NCBI GenBank assembly: GCA_030648285.1
Contig: JAUSIC010000023.1
Span: 1-40,286 of the forward strand
Length of the DNA stretch: 40,286 nt
Direction of reading: 5' to 3'
From: Nanobdellota archaeon
GTDB lineage: Archaea > Nanobdellota > Nanobdellia > Pacearchaeales > GW2011-AR1
Both the position numbers and the translations under genes were made by a program. Under the pieces are notes generated by a model, which saw only the letters and a program-made list of their open reading frames with translations, was not told where the DNA came from and searched no databases. Positions within the stretch are counted from its first letter, which is position 1; each line of letters begins with the position of its first letter. Shown here piece after piece: positions 14,184 through 22,660 of the stretch.

Positions 14184-15114
14184 TTTTAATTAACCATTTA
14201 AAATAATCTATTGTTTTCTTCAGCCCTTCATTCAGTTGTATTTTGGGTTCCCATCTAAGAAATTTTTTTGCAAGAGTTATATCTGGTTTTCTTTGTGTAG
14301 GATCATCCTGAGGCAATTCTTTATATTCAATTTTGCTCTTTGAACCAGTTATTTTTACAACTTTTTTTGCAAGTTCTATAATTGTGAATTCTCTAGGATT
14401 TCCAAGATTAATCGGTCCAATACAATCTGATTCCATTAATCTATAGAGTCCTTCAATTAAATCAGAAACATAGCAAAAACTTCTTGTTTGTTTTCCTTCT
14501 CCATACATAGTAATGGGTTCATTCTTTAAGGCTTGCATGATAAAATTGCTAACAACTCTTCCGTCATTTTTATCCATGCTTGGGCCATAAGTATTAAATA
14601 TTCTTACAATTCTGATTGGTACTTTATACTTTCTATGATAGTCCATGAATAATGTTTCTGCTACTCTCTTTCCTTCATCATAACATGCTCGTGGTCCAAG
14701 AGTATTAACATTTCCCTTGTAAGTCTCTTTTTGAGGATGTTCTAATGGATCTCCATAAACTTCTGATGTAGAAGCTTGCAGAATTCTTGCTCCGTTTAAT
14801 TTTGCAAACTCTAGAATATTTATCACCCCCAAGGTATTCGCTTTGACAGTTTTAATAGGATCAAATTGGTAATGAACAGGAGAAGCAGGACAAGCCAAGT
14901 TATAGATCCTGTCAAAATGTTCTTGAATATTAATTGGATTAGTTATATCATGAGGAATTACTTTAAACTTAGCATTTTTCTTCAAATCCAGTATATTTTT
15001 ACTTTTTCCAGTAAAAAAATTATCCAAACAAACAACTTCATGTCCTTTTCCAAGAAGATATCTGCATAGATGACTTCCAATAAAACCTGCTCCACCAGTA
15101 ACTAGAATTTTCAT
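14170..15114 (-). CDS. UDP-glucuronate decarboxylase (UDP-xylose synthase)
   Basis: Extended SDR of 314 residues that converts UDP-glucuronate to UDP-xylose. The NAD site is GGAGFIGSH (7-15); the UXS-specific segment is [18 protein letters not shown] (about 72-89). The catalytic triad is Ser116/Thr-Ser in [11 protein letters not shown] and Tyr145/Lys149 ([11 protein letters not shown]). RIFNTYGP and RKPDIT follow. It starts two bases after the dehydrogenase gene that would supply UDP-glucuronate, so the two form one pathway unit. Confidence 0.92.
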   Translation of the reverse strand: MKILVTGGAGFIGSHLCRYLLGKGHEVVCLDNFFTGKSKNILDLKKNAKFKVIPHDITNPINIQEHFDRIYNLACPASPVHYQFDPIKTVKANTLGVINILEFAKLNGARILQASTSEVYGDPLEHPQKETYKGNVNTLGPRACYDEGKRVAETLFMDYHRKYKVPIRIVRIFNTYGPSMDKNDGRVVSNFIMQALKNEPITMYGEGKQTRSFCYVSDLIEGLYRLMESDCIGPINLGNPREFTIIELAKKVVKITGSKSKIEYKELPQDDPTQRKPDITLAKKFLRWEPKIQLNEGLKKTIDYFKWLIKNEDA

Positions 15115-15115
15115 T

Positions 15116-15976
15116 TTATAAATAATTATTTTTTGATGTTGCTCCAGTTATATTCAACCAGTCTTTATTTTTTCTGACTCTTTCATTCGTTCTCCAGATT
15201 TCCTGAAGAAGATAGGGGTCATATTCATGCTCTTGAGAAAGTCTTATCAAAGCCTTCAAATCTTTTGGAAAGCATTTTCCTCCGAATCCAAAATCTCCAT
15301 CATTCCCTGGAACATCAATATTTTTTCCGATTCTTGGGTCAAGAAGGATTGCGTTCTTCACTGTTTCATAATTGATTCCAGTAGCCTGACAAATCTGATA
15401 AATTTCATTGGCAATTGCTATTTGTGAAGCAAGCGTAATATTTGCAGCATATTTTATCATTTCTGCTTCTTTTCTTGTTACTATTATATACTGGGCATTT
15501 GGAAATATCGGTTCATAAATATTTTTTAACTGACTTGCACTTTTTTCATCATTTGCTCCGATTACTATTCTGTTTGTGTTCTCCATGTCTTCAATAGCAT
15601 GTTTTTCTCTTAAGAATTCTGGATTGAATGCAAATCTAAATGGATACTTCCAGGTTAATTTGTCAGTTGTACCAGAAACTGCAGTCGATCTTATTACAAT
15701 CAACATGTCTTGGGGGCTTCTTTCAATTTTTGCCGCTTCTTGTATAACTTGTTCTATTGAGCTATGAACAGAAGAATAGTCTATCTCACCAGTAATTTTC
15801 ATTGGTGTAGGAACACAGATAAAGATAACTTCGGAATTTAAAACTAAACTTCTTAAATTCTCTTCCGAATAGTATTCAGGCTTGAATTTATCATAAAGAT
15901 ATACTTCATGAGCTTTTTCTAAGACTTTTGCAGTAGCTCCTCCGACAATACCCACTCCAATCACACCAATCTTCAT
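15116..15976 (-). CDS. UDP-glucose 6-dehydrogenase-like protein lacking the C-terminal domain
   Basis: Would oxidise UDP-glucose to UDP-glucuronate with two NAD+. The Rossmann part (1-~150) has [10 protein letters not shown] and FICVPTP. The middle helix and catalytic region hold Lys175 ([14 protein letters not shown]) and the nucleophile Cys235 in [15 protein letters not shown]. The protein ends at 286 residues, where normal enzymes (~430) continue into a UDP-binding C-terminal domain. The next frame holds the UXS gene, so this is not a simple frameshift. TTTAAAAG (about 16000-16008) gives a leaderless start. Confidence 0.85.
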   Translation of the reverse strand: MKIGVIGVGIVGGATAKVLEKAHEVYLYDKFKPEYYSEENLRSLVLNSEVIFICVPTPMKITGEIDYSSVHSSIEQVIQEAAKIERSPQDMLIVIRSTAVSGTTDKLTWKYPFRFAFNPEFLREKHAIEDMENTNRIVIGANDEKSASQLKNIYEPIFPNAQYIIVTRKEAEMIKYAANITLASQIAIANEIYQICQATGINYETVKNAILLDPRIGKNIDVPGNDGDFGFGGKCFPKDLKALIRLSQEHEYDPYLLQEIWRTNERVRKNKDWLNITGATSKNNYL

Positions 15977-16071
15977 AAAGAAATAGATAAAGAGCGACTT
16001 TTAAACATTTATCTACAAAAAGACACAATTAATCTTAGGAATACCTTTTTATATCCAAAAATAAAGATAAA

Positions 16072-17601
16072 ATGATGTCAGATGGAAATATGGAAGTTAA
16101 TCAGGGATTAAAGTTGCTCGCAAAATCTTCTTTTGTCGTATCTATAACTTTGATTATTTCAAAAGTTCTTCTTTATTTATATAGAATTGTAATCGCCAGA
16201 AAGTTTGGCCCTGAAATATATGGGTTGTTTACCTTGTCTGTTGTAATAGTCAGTTGGTTCAGGCTTTTCTCTGGATTAGGGATTAAAGATGGAGTTATAA
16301 GATTTATCTCTCTGTTCAGAGCAAAGAATGAAAAAGAGAAAATCCAATATATCCTGAAAAAGTCCCTGATTATTTTAATATTTACAAGCATTTTAGCAGG
16401 TATTCTGTTGTTCGTGCTATCTGATTTTATTGCTATTAGATTTTTTTCTAATTCTAAATTGATTCCTTTCTTAAAGATTTTTAGTGTCACACTTCCATTT
16501 ACTGTACTAGGCGCAATTTTTCTTTCTATAATAAGGGGATTTGAAAAAATAAGCTGGTTTGCATTCATCTCTGAAGTTTTAGGCAATTTCATCCAACTAA
16601 TCATCTTGATTCTTTTAGTTTTCTTAGGTTCAAACTCTGTTCCAATCTCCTATTTAATCGGAACATTTTCGATATTTATCGTAGCTTATTTTGTATCTAG
16701 ATTATCTGTTCCAAACATTTTTGTTCCAAATAAAAATTCAGAAAAAAATAAAAAGACTTTCAAAGAAATGTTCTCTTATTCATGGCCTTTTCTTTTTTAC
16801 AGTGTGATTAATTTCATTTTTTATTGGACAGATTCTTTTATGATAGGTATCATTGAAAATGCAGAATCTGTTGGATTTTATAATGCAGCTGTTCCTATTG
16901 CAATGTTGATCTATTTGCCATTTAGTCTTTTTGCACAGCTTTTTTTTCCATTAGTAACTAAAGAATTTTCTAAAGGAAATATGGAGACAGTTAAACAATT
17001 AAGCCAACAAGTTGGAAAATGGATTTTTATGATTGTTATGCCTATCTTCGTTATATTTATGATTTTTCCAGGAGTTTTTATAAATCTACTTTTCGGAGCA
17101 GAATATCTCGTTGCCGAAAACTCTCTGAGATTCTTGTCTATTGGAGCTTTGTTTATAACGCTCTCTGCTGTTTCCCAGGAACTTCTTTCCATGAAAGGGA
17201 AATCAAAACTAATTCTATTTGATATTATTTGTGCAACGATAATAAATATAATTCTCAATGCAGTATTTATTCCCCCCTATGGGATTAATGGTGCAGCATT
17301 TGCTACAATGCTCTCCTCTATTGTTTTAAGTGCTTTATTATTTATACAATCTTATAAAATTATTTCTATAATTCCTCTTAGAAGAAAAATGCTTGGAATA
17401 ACCTTGATTGTGATAGTCTCAACAATCCTCTTATTGGTTATTAGGCAGTTAGTAGAAATCAACCTTTTAACATTAATACTCTGTAGTATTTTTTTCTTAG
17501 CTATTTATATTTTATTAATCCTTTTGACAAATTGCTTGGATAAGAATGATTGGTATATCTTAAAAACATTCCTCGGTAGATTAGGAATAAAAAAGAATTA
17601 A
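16072..17601 (+). CDS. Wzx-like polysaccharide flippase (MOP superfamily)
   Basis: Integral membrane protein of 509 residues with 12-14 TM helices, of the polysaccharide transporter type that flips lipid-linked oligosaccharides. Typical parts are the N-terminal KSSFVVSITLIISKVLLYLY and ARKFGPEIYGLFTLSVVIV, a middle WTDSFMIGIIENAESVGFYN and INGAAFATMLSSIVLSALL near the C-terminal third. ATG 16075 is an alternative start; TTTTTATAT (16046-16054) fits either. It stands divergent to the UDP-sugar genes and probably serves the glycan made by the island. Confidence 0.9.
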   Translation: MMSDGNMEVNQGLKLLAKSSFVVSITLIISKVLLYLYRIVIARKFGPEIYGLFTLSVVIVSWFRLFSGLGIKDGVIRFISLFRAKNEKEKIQYILKKSLIILIFTSILAGILLFVLSDFIAIRFFSNSKLIPFLKIFSVTLPFTVLGAIFLSIIRGFEKISWFAFISEVLGNFIQLIILILLVFLGSNSVPISYLIGTFSIFIVAYFVSRLSVPNIFVPNKNSEKNKKTFKEMFSYSWPFLFYSVINFIFYWTDSFMIGIIENAESVGFYNAAVPIAMLIYLPFSLFAQLFFPLVTKEFSKGNMETVKQLSQQVGKWIFMIVMPIFVIFMIFPGVFINLLFGAEYLVAENSLRFLSIGALFITLSAVSQELLSMKGKSKLILFDIICATIINIILNAVFIPPYGINGAAFATMLSSIVLSALLFIQSYKIISIIPLRRKMLGITLIVIVSTILLLVIRQLVEINLLTLILCSIFFLAIYILLILLTNCLDKNDWYILKTFLGRLGIKKN

Positions 17602-17603
17602 AT

Positions 17604-17903
17604 TTATTTATTCTGTTGATGGTTTTTTTCGCTATTATTGCGCTTCTTGTAATATAGAAAAATAGATATATAAAAAATAGAAGTCGTTATGCCAAGACTA
17701 TATTTTATTTTAAGAGGCGTTTGCCCTATCAGGAAAGCATAAGTTAATGCAATAATATTTGCTATAAGATAAATTACAAAAAGAGTAATGCTAACCCCCT
17801 CTGTATTTTTCATTTTTACTGTTTTTATTAATTGGGGAACAAGCATTATAGAGAATAGAATTGTTGCGGTCCATCCAAAAATTTGTGAAATCTCAATAAT
17901 CAT
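17604..17903 (-). CDS. SemiSWEET/PQ-loop membrane protein
   Basis: Protein of 99 residues with three TM helices and the PQ-loop signature in TM1 (TILFSIMLVPQLIKTVKMKN, the LVPQ at about 22-25), then GVSITLFVIYLIANIIALTY and a third helix. Single-repeat SemiSWEETs dimerise to carry small sugars. It follows the PAPS-reductase-like gene by 11 bases. A sugar cargo fits the setting but is not proven. Confidence 0.85.
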   Translation of the reverse strand: MIIEISQIFGWTATILFSIMLVPQLIKTVKMKNTEGVSITLFVIYLIANIIALTYAFLIGQTPLKIKYSLGITTSIFYISIFLYYKKRNNSEKNHQQNK

Positions 17904-17914
17904 TTTTAGAACAA

Positions 17915-18709
17915 TTAAGTGTATCCCAATGCTCTTAACTTATCCATAACTATTTCTCTTACAATTCCTCTTCCTGCTCTTTCATGGGCATTTGGGTCTA
18001 AGTTTTTTTCTGTGCAGTGAGTGCATCCCAGTGAAGTATATCCTTGCTTGTAAATGGGATTGCATTCTATATTAAATCTATTAACATATTCCATTATATC
18101 TTCTCTTCTCCAAAACAAAAGAGGATGTACTCTAAAATGAGCTGGATTTTTTCTTGGAGAGAAAAAAACCTCTTTGGCTCTTTCTTCATGTTCTACTCCT
18201 CTTAAACCAACTAGAAAGGCACCAAACTTGAAATCTCCAATCGCTTTCATCATTGGAGATATTTTGTGATAATCACAACAAGTAGTTGTAAATTCAGGAG
18301 TTTTTAATCCTAAATTTTGTTTGAATTCTTCAAATTTATTTTTTTCTGCCATAACTGCAGTATATTTAGTCAATCTCCAGTCTTTTCTTATCTTTTCTAT
18401 GAACTGATATGTTTCTGGAAATTCATGCTGGGTATCAACAAAAACAATAGGAATGTCTGACTTTATCTGCAGAGTAATATGCAATAGTATAAGGCTGTCT
18501 GTGCCTCCACTGAATCCCAAGCCTATATTTGGGAATTTTTCAATCGCTTCTTTTATTATCTCTTTGGATTTTTTTATTTTTTCATCCAACGGCAAATCTA
18601 TGAGGACTCTTGCTTCAGGAATCATCAAATCTTCACATCTTTGTGTCCTTATCTTAGTAAACCTATCACCAACATTATTTATATCAATGAACTCACCCTC
18701 ATTTGTCAT
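17915..18709 (-). CDS. PAPS reductase/CysD-family PP-loop protein with four conserved cysteines and an LGY tail
   Basis: PP-loop ATPase-fold protein of 264 residues. SGGTDS (67-72) is the nucleotide loop. Cys144-Cys145 (TTCCDYHK) with Cys229 and Cys232 (GCTHC) form the CC...CxxC pattern that binds [4Fe-4S] in assimilatory APS reductases; the C-terminal ECGxH redox motif is absent. HPLLFWRREDIMEYV and GYTSLGC resemble CysD/CysH. It could act in sulfate activation, reduction or tRNA/cofactor thiolation. It ends MDKLRALGYT, a tail shared with both RHH-like proteins of the window. TATA at 18733-18739 and a 20-bp palindrome precede it. Confidence 0.85.
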   Translation of the reverse strand: MTNEGEFIDINNVGDRFTKIRTQRCEDLMIPEARVLIDLPLDEKIKKSKEIIKEAIEKFPNIGLGFSGGTDSLILLHITLQIKSDIPIVFVDTQHEFPETYQFIEKIRKDWRLTKYTAVMAEKNKFEEFKQNLGLKTPEFTTTCCDYHKISPMMKAIGDFKFGAFLVGLRGVEHEERAKEVFFSPRKNPAHFRVHPLLFWRREDIMEYVNRFNIECNPIYKQGYTSLGCTHCTEKNLDPNAHERAGRGIVREIVMDKLRALGYT

Positions 18710-18710
18710 G

Positions 18711-18730
18711 TATAATTATGCATAATTATA
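18711..18730. promoter_or_regulatory. Perfect 20-bp palindrome between TATA box and start of the PAPS-reductase-like gene
   Basis: TATAATTATGCATAATTATA reads the same on both strands. It fills the space between TTTAAAT (18733-18739) and the ATG at 18709. A dimeric repressor bound here would cover the transcription start. The RHH-like gene directly upstream (18764-18991) is the obvious candidate regulator, as RHH proteins bind palindromes; this link is inferred. Confidence 0.6.
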
Positions 18731-18763
18731 GTATTTAAACATTCTTATGCTATAACAGACATA

Positions 18764-18991
18764 TTAATATCCTAAATTCTTTAAGCGCAACCTTATTTTT
18801 TCTGTTTCTTCATTTATTTTTGAATCTTTATCTCTCGATAAAACTTCTCTTAGAATATAAGTGACATAAGCAGAAACAGAATTCATCCCTGTTTTTTTTA
18901 TTCTTTTTTTTATTCTTTTAATCAAGGGAAGAGGTAAGGAAATAGTTCCATACTTTACCTTGTTTTCATCTTCTTTTTTTGGTCTTTTCAT
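18764..18991 (-). CDS. Small ribbon-helix-helix-like protein with an LGY tail
   Basis: 75 residues from ATG 18991 (MKRPKKEDENKVKYGTISLP). The ribbon VKYGTISLPLPLIKRIKKRI is followed by the second helix NSVSAYVTYILREVLS, a fold typical of CopG/Arc-type DNA-binding proteins. The C-terminal part is a charged helix ending EKIRLRLKNLGY. It is leaderless from a TTTATAAT near 19013-19021 and lies between a sulfatase-fold gene and the PAPS-reductase-like gene on the same strand. A TTG at 19003 is in frame but less likely. Confidence 0.8.
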   Translation of the reverse strand: MKRPKKEDENKVKYGTISLPLPLIKRIKKRIKKTGMNSVSAYVTYILREVLSRDKDSKINEETEKIRLRLKNLGY

Positions 18992-19026
18992 GTTATTATA
19001 CAATTGAACAAGATTATAAATTTTTC

Positions 19027-20202
19027 TTAGATTTCTTGAGTCATGTTTCTTTTTTCTTCAGGATCTTTTTCTAAATCATATTCTTCAACACCCTGATGAT
19101 GATATCCCTTGCAGAGGTTGCAGAAATTATTTTGGGAAATAATTATCTTTTTACTTTTTGTTCTGATTGTTTTGATATCCTCACATAATCCATCGACCGA
19201 AAAAATTTCATCTCTTATAGGAATATTGTTAATTATCAGGGGCAAGAAAGACTTTCCGTCGAACTTTTCTTCTGTTTGCAGATGGAGATAATCTAAAATG
19301 CTCGGAATTATATCCACATTTTGAACAAATCCGTTTATTTCTTTTGCACTTATTCCAGGAAAATGGGTAATCATAGGAGTGTGTATTGAACCATCATATA
19401 ATCCAGAAGAACTGAAATATATCTCGTGTTCTGTTAAGTTGGTTCCGTGGTCGCCCATTACAAAAAGTATGGTGTCATCAAATAAGTTTCTCGATTTCAA
19501 AAAATCATAAATTCTACCAATTTCTTTATCAACATCTATTATAGACAAGTCATATTTTTCTTCCATTCCTTGTAAAGAATATAACTTTTTTCCAATAATT
19601 CTTTTTCTTAAGTATTCTCTCTGCTTCTCTCCTTTGATGCTTCCAAGCATGTTCTCAATATCTGTTTCATCGCCTTCTCCCGAATATTTTGTGTTTGGAA
19701 AAGGAAAATGAGTGTCCCAAAAATGAAGAAGCAAAAAAAATGGTTTTTGAGCTTGAGACATTTTTTCCATAGCCAAGTCAGTTATTTCTTTTGCAGGTCT
19801 AAAAGGTGCTAGTGGTTCCACATAATCCTCTTTTTCTTCTCCTTCCCCATAATAATCAAATCCTTTCTTGAACCACATTCCTATCCAGTCGATTGCTATT
19901 GTTTCATAACCAAGGTTTTTTAAGTACTCTGGAAACCAAAATTTAGTTACTTCATTGAATTTGTTTATCTCTTCTGGTTTTGTATATGGAAGCTGATGAA
20001 TTATTCCATGATTACGGGAATATTTTCCGGTTAACATTGAAGTTACAGCAGGAGCAGTGGAATTTGAAGAAGAAAAATTATTTCTGAATAGTATGCTTTC
20101 TTTAGAAAGTATTTTTAAATTTTTATCTGTCTCTTTGTGATACCCAAATAAGCTTAAATTCTTTGGTCTCAAAGCATCAATGATAATAAAAATTATGTTC
20201 AT
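19027..20202 (-). CDS. Sulfatase-fold (alkaline phosphatase superfamily) protein with Thr at the nucleophile position
   Basis: Protein of 391 residues. Metal ligands are Asp9 (IIIDALRPKNLS) and the Asp-His of FVMGDHGTNLTEHEIYF. The active-site segment NSTAPAVTSMLTGKYSRNHG aligns with the sulfatase C/S-x-P-x-R-x4-TG signature, but the nucleophile is Thr49, which cannot become formylglycine; Thr nucleophiles are seen in phosphotransferases of this superfamily. A FCNLCKGYHH cluster precedes the usual EYDLEKDPEE end. There is no signal peptide. ATGA overlap with rmlB; it likely edits a glycan with phosphate or phospho-groups. Confidence 0.82.
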   Translation of the reverse strand: MNIIFIIIDALRPKNLSLFGYHKETDKNLKILSKESILFRNNFSSSNSTAPAVTSMLTGKYSRNHGIIHQLPYTKPEEINKFNEVTKFWFPEYLKNLGYETIAIDWIGMWFKKGFDYYGEGEEKEDYVEPLAPFRPAKEITDLAMEKMSQAQKPFFLLLHFWDTHFPFPNTKYSGEGDETDIENMLGSIKGEKQREYLRKRIIGKKLYSLQGMEEKYDLSIIDVDKEIGRIYDFLKSRNLFDDTILFVMGDHGTNLTEHEIYFSSSGLYDGSIHTPMITHFPGISAKEINGFVQNVDIIPSILDYLHLQTEEKFDGKSFLPLIINNIPIRDEIFSVDGLCEDIKTIRTKSKKIIISQNNFCNLCKGYHHQGVEEYDLEKDPEEKRNMTQEI

Positions 20203-21185
20203 TTAAGAGGTCTCCACCAATTTTCATTATCCCTGTACCATTGAACAACTTGGGGTAATTCTTTTTCTAAATCAGAATGCAAATAACAAAAACCCAGGTT
20301 TTTTAATTTAGTTCCGTCTATAGAATATCTAAAATCATGCCCCTTTCTATGAGAAACAAGTTCTATCATTTCTTTTCCATAACCAAAACAACTTAAGATT
20401 GTTTTTGTCATCCAGATATTTGTTCTTTCATTTCCTCCAGGAATATTATAAACTTCTCCAATACTTCCTTTTTTTGCTAATAGCCAAATAGCTCTGCAAT
20501 TGTCTTCAACATGTAACCAGTCTCTAATATTTAAACCAGGATTTTCTTCGCTCCACATAAGAGGAACCTTTCTTTTATCAATAAGATTTGTTATGAAAAG
20601 AGGGAGAAGTTTTTCTGGATATTGATAGTCTCCATAATTATTTGCGCTTCTTGAAATAATAACAGGAAGTCCGTGAGTTTCAAAAGCCGCAAGAACCAAA
20701 TCCTCTGCTGCGGATTTGGTAGCAGAATAAGTGCTTCTTGGGTGTTTCGCATCTATCTCAAGACACGATTTATCTTCGTTAGATAAACTCCCATAAACTT
20801 CATCTGTAGAAATTTGAAAGAATAAACTAGTTTTATTTCTTATTGCAGCTTCTAATAAAACATGAGTTCCTAGAATATTTGTAGTAACAAAAGGAGTTCT
20901 TGTGTCAATGCTTCTGTCTACATGGCTTTCTGCAGCAAAATTAAAAACAATATCTGGTCTGAATCCAGAAAAAACATCTTGAACCAATTTTTCATCGCAG
21001 ATATCTCCATTAACAAATTCATATCTTTCACTTATTTCAATTCCCATATGCTTCAAATTTTCTCCTCTTCCTGCATAAGTTTTCTTGTCTAAATTAATCA
21101 CTTTAACATCCTCCACTTCAGATAAAATATACTTGATAAAATTGCTTCCTATGAAACCACACCCTCCTGTCACTAAAATCTTCAT
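20199..21185 (-). CDS. rmlB: dTDP-glucose 4,6-dehydratase
   Basis: Extended SDR of 328 residues making dTDP-4-keto-6-deoxyglucose, the second step of dTDP-rhamnose synthesis. It has NAD motif GGCGFIGSN (7-15), NFAAESHVDRSID, the dehydratase-specific Thr127-Asp128-Glu129 (QISTDEVYGSL) and Tyr153/Lys157 (STYSATKSAAE). LIDKRKVPLM and RDWLHVEDNCRAIWLL follow. TATTTAAAG at 21207-21215 gives a leaderless ATG at 21185. The product would feed the reductase-RmlA fusion at 24457. Confidence 0.94.
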   Translation of the reverse strand: MKILVTGGCGFIGSNFIKYILSEVEDVKVINLDKKTYAGRGENLKHMGIEISERYEFVNGDICDEKLVQDVFSGFRPDIVFNFAAESHVDRSIDTRTPFVTTNILGTHVLLEAAIRNKTSLFFQISTDEVYGSLSNEDKSCLEIDAKHPRSTYSATKSAAEDLVLAAFETHGLPVIISRSANNYGDYQYPEKLLPLFITNLIDKRKVPLMWSEENPGLNIRDWLHVEDNCRAIWLLAKKGSIGEVYNIPGGNERTNIWMTKTILSCFGYGKEMIELVSHRKGHDFRYSIDGTKLKNLGFCYLHSDLEKELPQVVQWYRDNENWWRPLK

Positions 21186-21219
21186 AAAAAAAGATAAACT
21201 AAAGTCTATTTAAAGATTA

Positions 21220-22620
21220 TCAATATTCATAAATAGATTTTGGATCTTTTCCTTCTATAAAATTCTCTGCTAATTTAAACCCCATTTCCACTGAATTATC
21301 AAGATTATTATACCGAAATATTCCTGTTCTTCCTAATAAAAATAAAGAATCAGATTCCAAGAATTTTACAATTGCATTTAATTTTTTCTTATAATCCAAG
21401 TCATATACGGGATATGCATTCTTGAGCCTAAAAACATAAGAAGAAACTTTATCTTTCTTGTCTATGTAATTTATTCTTTTTGCATCTGAAATTGTTTTCT
21501 CTGATAATTTATCATCAGACATATTCCATATCTTATCTCCTTCGTAAGTTGTTATGTCAAAACAAATAGAAGTTTTGCCTTCAGGACACATTTTAGGTGA
21601 CCAGTTACTGAATTCTACTGCTCTGTTGAATATTATATTCTTGTCTGGAAAATACAACCAACTGTCTTTCGAAACATTTTTTCTGTCTAAAAAAAGATAC
21701 ACAAAAATTATATCCATGTATCCAAGCTTTTTCAGTGATGATTCAACTTTTGGATCTTTTCTGTCTTGTAATTTGTAAAAATCATGTAATGGAATAGTTG
21801 AGATTAATTTATCATATTTAGCAGAATATTTCTTCTTATTAAGAGTATAATAAATAATTTTATCTTTAGTAGAAATCCCGGTTATTTCTGTAGAACAAAG
21901 AATTTCTGCCCTGTTTTTTATTGAAACTCTTGCAAGGGAATCAGAAAGTTCTTGAATTCCTCTCAATGGATAATAAAACATTCCTCCGTCAGGGGCGAGT
22001 TCATCGTCTTCTAGTTTGTAACTGCTAAAATCAAGAGTTATTATTTTCTTGATAATCTTTTTAATGAGTCTTCTTAGTCCCTCTTTTGGAAATCTTTGGT
22101 CAGCCCAGTCAACAGATATTTTTCCAGGGTCCATGTGCCAAATCTTAGAAGTATAAGGATAGCACATCACGTTGTAAAGTTGTTTTCCATAAAAGTATAC
22201 AAACCAGTCTTTGTAAGAGATTATTCTTGGTTTTTTGAATTTCTTTTTGATACTATTCATCAAAAATGAAGTTCCACTTAGTACGCTTTTATGAGGGGGC
22301 ATTGCAGCCAGTAAATTTTGAATTTCAAAAGGATATTTCAGATATTTGTTGAACATGTAAATCCTGCTTCTTTTGGTGTGTTTGTAAAGTTTCAAGTTTG
22401 GCAGAGAAGTAATTTCTTTTAGTAATTCTTCGTTTTTGGTGTGAAATCTATGTGCGCAAAAATCTAGATAAAAACCATTATGCTTGATTGTTCTAGAAAG
22501 CCCCCCTATTTGTTTTTCTTTTTCTAACATGAGTATGGAAGAACCTTTTTCAGATATTTTTTTGGCAAATGCTAAACCTGCTATTCCTGCTCCTAAAACC
22601 ACAAAATCATATTTTTTCAT
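21220..22620 (-). CDS. FAD-dependent oxidoreductase, UDP-galactopyranose mutase/amine-oxidase fold
   Basis: 466 residues from ATG 22620; the frame is open further upstream but the FAD site MKKYDFVVLGAGIAGLAFAK (Gly10, Gly12, Gly15) fixes the start. IGGLSRTIKHNGFYLDFCAH and RFHT recall UDP-galactopyranose mutase, and the C-terminal GRTGIFRYNNLDNSVEMGF is the second FAD contact. It may isomerise a nucleotide sugar or oxidise another sugar-linked substrate; full UGM active-site identity is not evident. TATA-like CTTTATAAG lies at about 22647-22655. Confidence 0.78.
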   Translation of the reverse strand: MKKYDFVVLGAGIAGLAFAKKISEKGSSILMLEKEKQIGGLSRTIKHNGFYLDFCAHRFHTKNEELLKEITSLPNLKLYKHTKRSRIYMFNKYLKYPFEIQNLLAAMPPHKSVLSGTSFLMNSIKKKFKKPRIISYKDWFVYFYGKQLYNVMCYPYTSKIWHMDPGKISVDWADQRFPKEGLRRLIKKIIKKIITLDFSSYKLEDDELAPDGGMFYYPLRGIQELSDSLARVSIKNRAEILCSTEITGISTKDKIIYYTLNKKKYSAKYDKLISTIPLHDFYKLQDRKDPKVESSLKKLGYMDIIFVYLFLDRKNVSKDSWLYFPDKNIIFNRAVEFSNWSPKMCPEGKTSICFDITTYEGDKIWNMSDDKLSEKTISDAKRINYIDKKDKVSSYVFRLKNAYPVYDLDYKKKLNAIVKFLESDSLFLLGRTGIFRYNNLDNSVEMGFKLAENFIEGKDPKSIYEY

Positions 22621-22660
22621 TATAATTATCTTCAAATTCTGATTTGTCTTATAAAGATTA

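Noticed and set aside
19027-20202. A straightforward sulfatase call combined with a PAPS-based sulfation pathway
   Set aside because: The nucleophile is Thr, not Cys or Ser, and no sulfotransferase or APS kinase was seen in the window.
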